A stretch of DNA of 7,267 bases from Elusimicrobiota bacterium (lineage in GTDB: Bacteria; Elusimicrobiota; Elusimicrobia; UBA1565; UBA9628): assembly GCA_028717865.1 (NCBI GenBank), contig JAQUMZ010000128.1, positions 1 through 7,267 on the forward strand, in the 5' to 3' direction. A program made the position numbers and the translations under genes. Below the pieces are notes generated by a model, which saw only the letters and a program-made list of their open reading frames with translations, was not told the DNA's origin and searched no databases. Shown piece after piece: positions 4,490-7,267 of this stretch. The first letter of the stretch is position 1. The number at the start of each line of letters is the position of its first letter.

Positions 4490-4549
4490 CTTGAACCTGC
4501 GACCAACCCGTTATGAGCGGGCTGCTCTGACCAACTGAGCTACAGGGGC
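4476..4549 (-). tRNA. tRNA with anticodon CAT, probably tRNA-Ile2 (lysidine type)
   Basis: The 74-base cloverleaf is complete: acceptor GCCCCTG/CGGGGGC (one G-T pair), T8 A9, D-arm GCTC-AGTTGGTCA-GAGC, A26, anticodon arm GCCCG-CTCATAA-CGGGT, variable loop TGGTC, T-arm GCAGG-TTCAAGT-CCTGC, discriminator A. The anticodon is CAT. It is not the initiator: G1-C72 is paired and the three-GC-pair signature of the initiator anticodon stem is absent. Between elongator Met and Ile2, the CTCATAA loop, the variable region leading into GGTCG, the TTCAAGT T-loop, and the C4-G69 and C5-G68 pairs (as I recall, features favoured by TilS) resemble E. coli ileX more than metT. TilS would then convert C34 to lysidine so that it reads AUA. 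No CCA is encoded; GGA follows the discriminator, so CCA must be added by the nucleotidyltransferase. tRNA identity is firm; Ile2 rather than Met is likely. Confidence 0.93.
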
Positions 4550-4559
4550 AACGGGCGCT

Positions 4560-4568
4560 ATTCTAGCA
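4560..4568 (-). promoter_or_regulatory. Extended -10 promoter of the tRNA
   Basis: The minus strand reads TGCTAGAAT, an extended -10 element (TGn followed by TAGAAT, one mismatch from consensus). Transcription should begin near 4553, about four bases before the mature tRNA. The sequence after the -10 is GC-rich (GCGCCCG), as in stable-RNA promoters under stringent control. The -35 region, TTCTGA at 17-base spacing, is poor and overlaps the porin stop codon. Confidence 0.6.
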
Positions 4569-4582
4569 CTTCCCGCGGGGCG

Positions 4583-5935
4583 TCAGAACGGGATATAGGT
4601 CGTCATCTGAATCCGGTTATTCTGGGCGAAGCGGTTGGCCGGATCGTTGTAGGTGTCCCGCAGTTGGCTGAACTCCAGGCCCAGGCGCAGCCACGTCAGC
4701 GGATCGTAGAAGGCGCTCGCGAAGCCGTACTGCATCTTGGGCGCCAGGGCGTAGGCGACGGACTGGCTCGTGCTGAAGCGGTCGAGGTTCAAGCCCTCGA
4801 TTTGCGCGTAGCCGGCCGCGACGGCCCATTTGCCGCCGGGCAAGGCGTACTGCAGATGGGTCCGGAACAGGCGCAGGCGGATGAGCTCCGCGTTGCCGTC
4901 CCGGTTGAGGCCAGCGATGCCGGGGTCGAGCGCCGCTCCGGCGTTGGGCGCGGCGGCGGTTATGCCCGGCACCCCGAAGGAGAGCAGCGTGCACTCCGCG
5001 CCCCCGATGCCGCGGCCGGTCATGAACTCGCCCAGCCAGACCAGGTTGCGCGACCGGTCCTTGCCGTCGGCCGAGGCTAGTATGGGCACGAACACGTCCA
5101 CGGCCACGGCACCCCCCGTGGGATTGCCGATGCCGTTGGTCCGAATGGAGGCCAGGGAGCCCGTGACGGCCGCGGAGAGCTCCGTCATGCGCGTCCCCGA
5201 GTTGCCGATCGCGGCGCCCAGGCGCTTGGTCGAGGCCACGCGCAGCCCGCCCTGCCACACGGGGGTGCCGGAGTTCATCGCCGCCGGCTTGGCGGCGGCG
5301 GCCGCGCTTTGCAGGAGCCAGTTCCGCCCGAGGTTCAGGGCGCGGGTCAGGCGCGCCTGGGGAAAGCGCGTGGTCAAGACGCCCGGGCTGGGGGGCGTGT
5401 TGAGCTCGGCCGGATAATAATAGGGCTGCCAGCCCAGAAGCGACCAATACTGCCCGACCTTGGCGTTCCAGGGGCCGCGCGTTAAATCCGCGTAGGCGTG
5501 GCGCAGGCGCGGGGCGGCGCTGGTGTAGAAGGAGGACTCCGTTTGCGTTCCGGGCTGGGCTCCGGGGACGGTGTTGGGGGCGTTGTTGCCCGCGAAATCG
5601 ATTTCGAGCACCACTTTCGCGACGAGCCCGGAATCCGTCCCGGGCAGCCCCAGCTCCAGGCCCAGACGGCTGTTGCGCACGCTCATCTGGGTGCGATGGT
5701 AGAGCCCCGCGAAATTGTCCGCCCCGCCGCCCGACGCGGTCCGTTTCGGCACCAGGGAATTGCACAGAGGCTCGTTGAAACCCTGGGTGGTGTCGGCGAT
5801 GACGTCGTTTTCCAGCAGGCCGTAGATCCGAAGTTCCAGGTCCTTGAGCGCGCTGGTCAGCCGCACGGGCTCGGCCGCGGCGGCGGGCGCGGCCAGACGG
5901 GCCGCGAGCAAGAGGGCCGGCCAGGCGGCGCGCAT
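4583..5935 (-). CDS. Outer-membrane beta-barrel porin, DcaP-like
   Basis: This 450-residue protein has a short signal peptide (MRAAW, hydrophobic residues 6-20, likely cleavage after A21) and ends in Phe after alternating polar and hydrophobic residues (TTYIPF), the usual BAM recognition signal. In between are many amphipathic strands. Recognisable porin segments are LRIYGLLENDVIADTT near residue 35, SVRNSRLGLEL (85-95), LEIDFAGNN (110-118) and AKVGQYWSLLGW (158-169). The pattern of an opening Y-G strand, an R-x-S-R-L/F-G strand, an E-x-DF strand and a GQxWS loop resembles DcaP and related porins, which pass dicarboxylates and other small anions. DcaP of Acinetobacter has an N-terminal coiled coil that is absent here. 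The ATG at 5935 was chosen because it gives the signal peptide; it lies 11 bases after the acetate kinase stop and has no Shine-Dalgarno site. Co-transcription with acetate kinase is likely. The substrate is unknown. Confidence 0.8.
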   Translation of the reverse strand: MRAAWPALLLAARLAAPAAAAEPVRLTSALKDLELRIYGLLENDVIADTTQGFNEPLCNSLVPKRTASGGGADNFAGLYHRTQMSVRNSRLGLELGLPGTDSGLVAKVVLEIDFAGNNAPNTVPGAQPGTQTESSFYTSAAPRLRHAYADLTRGPWNAKVGQYWSLLGWQPYYYPAELNTPPSPGVLTTRFPQARLTRALNLGRNWLLQSAAAAAKPAAMNSGTPVWQGGLRVASTKRLGAAIGNSGTRMTELSAAVTGSLASIRTNGIGNPTGGAVAVDVFVPILASADGKDRSRNLVWLGEFMTGRGIGGAECTLLSFGVPGITAAAPNAGAALDPGIAGLNRDGNAELIRLRLFRTHLQYALPGGKWAVAAGYAQIEGLNLDRFSTSQSVAYALAPKMQYGFASAFYDPLTWLRLGLEFSQLRDTYNDPANRFAQNNRIQMTTYIPF

Positions 5936-5946
5936 GGGCGGCGGCG

Positions 5947-7267
5947 TTAGGCGGCGACCTGCGGGGGGCAGCAGGCGACCCGGGCCAAATCCGGCTTCTT
6001 GGCCAGCTCGCGCTGGAAGCCCGCGTCGCGCATGGCGTTGCGGTAGGCCGGCAATTGGAAGGCGTAGGTGAAGCGCGTGTGGATGTCGTATTTTCCGTCG
6101 TTGATGGCCACCACGTCCTCTATGAACACGCGCTCCTCGTCCGTGGGGATGACGAAAACCTTGACCCGGGAATCCGCCGCCGATATCTCGCACTCGGCGT
6201 TGCGGGTGTGGGCCAGGGCGTTCTTGGCGGGGTCGAGCTTGATGCCGAGGACCTCCAGTTCCGCGCAGGCGATGGCGCGAATCTGATCGCTCATCTCCCC
6301 GACGCCCGCGGTGAAGACCACGGCGTCGAGCCGGCCCAGGGCCGCCGCGTAGGCGCCGATGTATTTCTTGATGCGGTGGCCCTCGATCTGCATGGACAGG
6401 GCGGCGCGCGCGTCGCCCTGGGCCGCCGCCTCCTCGACGTCGCGCCGGTCGGTGAAGCGGCCGGTGATGCCCAGCACCCCGGATTTCTTGTTCAGGATGG
6501 AATCCATGTCCTTGGCGGAGAGGCTCTCCTTGCCCATGACGAAGAAATCGATGGCGGGATCATGGTCCCCGGCGCGGGTGCCCATGACCAGCCCCTCCAG
6601 CGGGGTCATCCCCATCGAGGTGTCGAAGGAGAGGCCGTTCTTGACCGCGTTGATGGAGGCGCCGTTGCCGATGTGGGCGATGACCAGGTTGCACTGGAAG
6701 GGGTCCTTCTTGAGCAGGACCGCGGCGCGCTTGGCGGTATAGAGGAACGAGGTCCCGTGGAAGCCGTAGCGCCGGATGCCGTACTTTTCGTACCAGGAGT
6801 AGGGCAGGGCGTAAACGTAGGAGCAGGCCGGCATGGTCTGGTGCCAGGCCGTGTCCATGATCGCGACGTGCGGTATGCCCGGCATGAGGTCCTTGGCCGC
6901 CTCGATGCCCATGATGTTGGGCGGGTTGTGCAGGGGTGCGAGGTCCGAGATTTTCTTGAAGGCGTCCAAGGCCTCGTCGTCGATGAGCACGGATTTGGCG
7001 AATTTCTCGCCGCCGTGCACCACCCGGTGGCCCACCGCGGATATGCGCCGCGTGTCCGGGATGACGCCGTGCTCCGGGTGCACGAGGGTGTCCATGACCA
7101 GCCGGATGGCCGTCTTGTGGTCCGGGCATTCCCGCTTGATAGTCAGCTTGTCGCGGCCGTCCGCTTCGTGCGCGATGAAGGATCCGCCCACGGTCACCCG
7201 CTCCACGACGCCCGCGGCCAGGGTCCGCTGCCGCTCCCAGTCGTAGAGGCGGTACTTCACGGAAGAG
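5947..7267 (-). CDS. ackA: Acetate kinase, 5' end outside the window
   Basis: Acetate kinase interconverts acetate plus ATP with acetyl phosphate plus ADP, usually paired with phosphotransacetylase, in the cytoplasm. About 440 codons are visible, and reading continues in frame to the window edge as S-S-V-K-Y-R-L-Y-D, the end of the N-terminal NxGSSSxK phosphate-binding motif; roughly ten residues are missing. The GTG at 7260 is the Val of this motif, not a start. Family motifs follow in order: GHRVVHGG, DTAWHQTMP (catalytic Asp), YGFHGTSF (transition-state His), HIGNGASI, DTSMGMTPLEGLVMGTRAGD (conserved Arg), FTAGVGE and VIPTDEE (metal-binding Glu). All key visible residues are intact. The protein runs about 30 residues beyond the usual end, through YDIHTRFTYAFQLPAYRN to a Cys-Cys-Pro-Pro tail. 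The porin gene follows after 11 bases. No phosphotransacetylase gene is in the window. Confidence 0.95.
   Translation of the reverse strand, partial: SSVKYRLYDWERQRTLAAGVVERVTVGGSFIAHEADGRDKLTIKRECPDHKTAIRLVMDTLVHPEHGVIPDTRRISAVGHRVVHGGEKFAKSVLIDDEALDAFKKISDLAPLHNPPNIMGIEAAKDLMPGIPHVAIMDTAWHQTMPACSYVYALPYSWYEKYGIRRYGFHGTSFLYTAKRAAVLLKKDPFQCNLVIAHIGNGASINAVKNGLSFDTSMGMTPLEGLVMGTRAGDHDPAIDFFVMGKESLSAKDMDSILNKKSGVLGITGRFTDRRDVEEAAAQGDARAALSMQIEGHRIKKYIGAYAAALGRLDAVVFTAGVGEMSDQIRAIACAELEVLGIKLDPAKNALAHTRNAECEISAADSRVKVFVIPTDEERVFIEDVVAINDGKYDIHTRFTYAFQLPAYRNAMRDAGFQRELAKKPDLARVACCPPQVAA

Noticed and set aside
3010..4506. One long minus-strand frame covering the membrane protein, the exonuclease region and the tRNA
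   Set aside because: The exonuclease with intact DEDDh motifs is in another frame at 3807-4457, and the long frame crosses a tRNA. Only the part from 3768 down is convincing.
4476..4549. Initiator tRNA-fMet
   Set aside because: G1-C72 is paired and the anticodon stem lacks the three consecutive G-C pairs (GGG 29-31 with CCC 39-41) of initiators.
5936..6193. Upstream extension of the porin reading frame into acetate kinase
   Set aside because: The extension overlaps the well-supported acetate kinase C-terminus in another frame, and only the ATG at 5935 yields a signal peptide.
7258..7260. GTG at 7260 as the start of acetate kinase
   Set aside because: The frame continues to the window edge as Ser-Ser before this Val, matching the NxGSSSxK motif, so the gene is cut by the window rather than starting here.

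Overview
The window comes from a GC-rich bacterium with an outer membrane. The cell type follows from a beta-barrel porin with a signal peptide and a C-terminal Phe, plus acetate kinase, TatD and a bacterial tRNA. The species cannot be read from the sequence. A bacterial deoxyhypusine-synthase-like gene, strong G/C third positions and a near absence of Shine-Dalgarno sites would fit an uncultured phylum such as Elusimicrobiota, but that is a guess.

Layout. At the left edge (1-275, minus) lies the N-terminal part of a deoxyhypusine synthase family protein. It is divergent, across an AT-rich promoter island (about 338-366), from a secreted HAD-fold protein (376-1503, plus) that has lost the usual catalytic aspartates. 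Next is a 394-base non-coding stretch (1504-1897) made almost entirely of inverted and direct repeats. Two related units of about 120 bases each carry a pair of abutting hairpins, and the stems differ between copies by compensatory changes. A small unrecognised protein (1898-2197, plus) follows and converges on the minus-strand block, the two TAG stops lying in the two arms of one short stem-loop.

Everything from 2211 to the right edge is on the minus strand and tightly packed. In transcription order it is acetate kinase (5' end outside the window), a DcaP-like porin, a tRNA with anticodon CAT (probably tRNA-Ile2) with its own extended -10 promoter, a DEDDh exonuclease, a single-pass membrane protein and TatD. 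An intrinsic terminator overlaps the 3' end of the tRNA, so terminator and tRNA folds exclude each other; the exonuclease start lies just downstream.

How the genes work together: acetate kinase and the porin are probably co-transcribed, but a functional link is only inferred. The exonuclease, membrane protein and TatD form a second short cluster behind the tRNA; exonuclease and TatD are both nucleic-acid-processing families. The most unusual items are the structured repeat locus, the degenerate HAD protein and the tRNA/terminator overlap.
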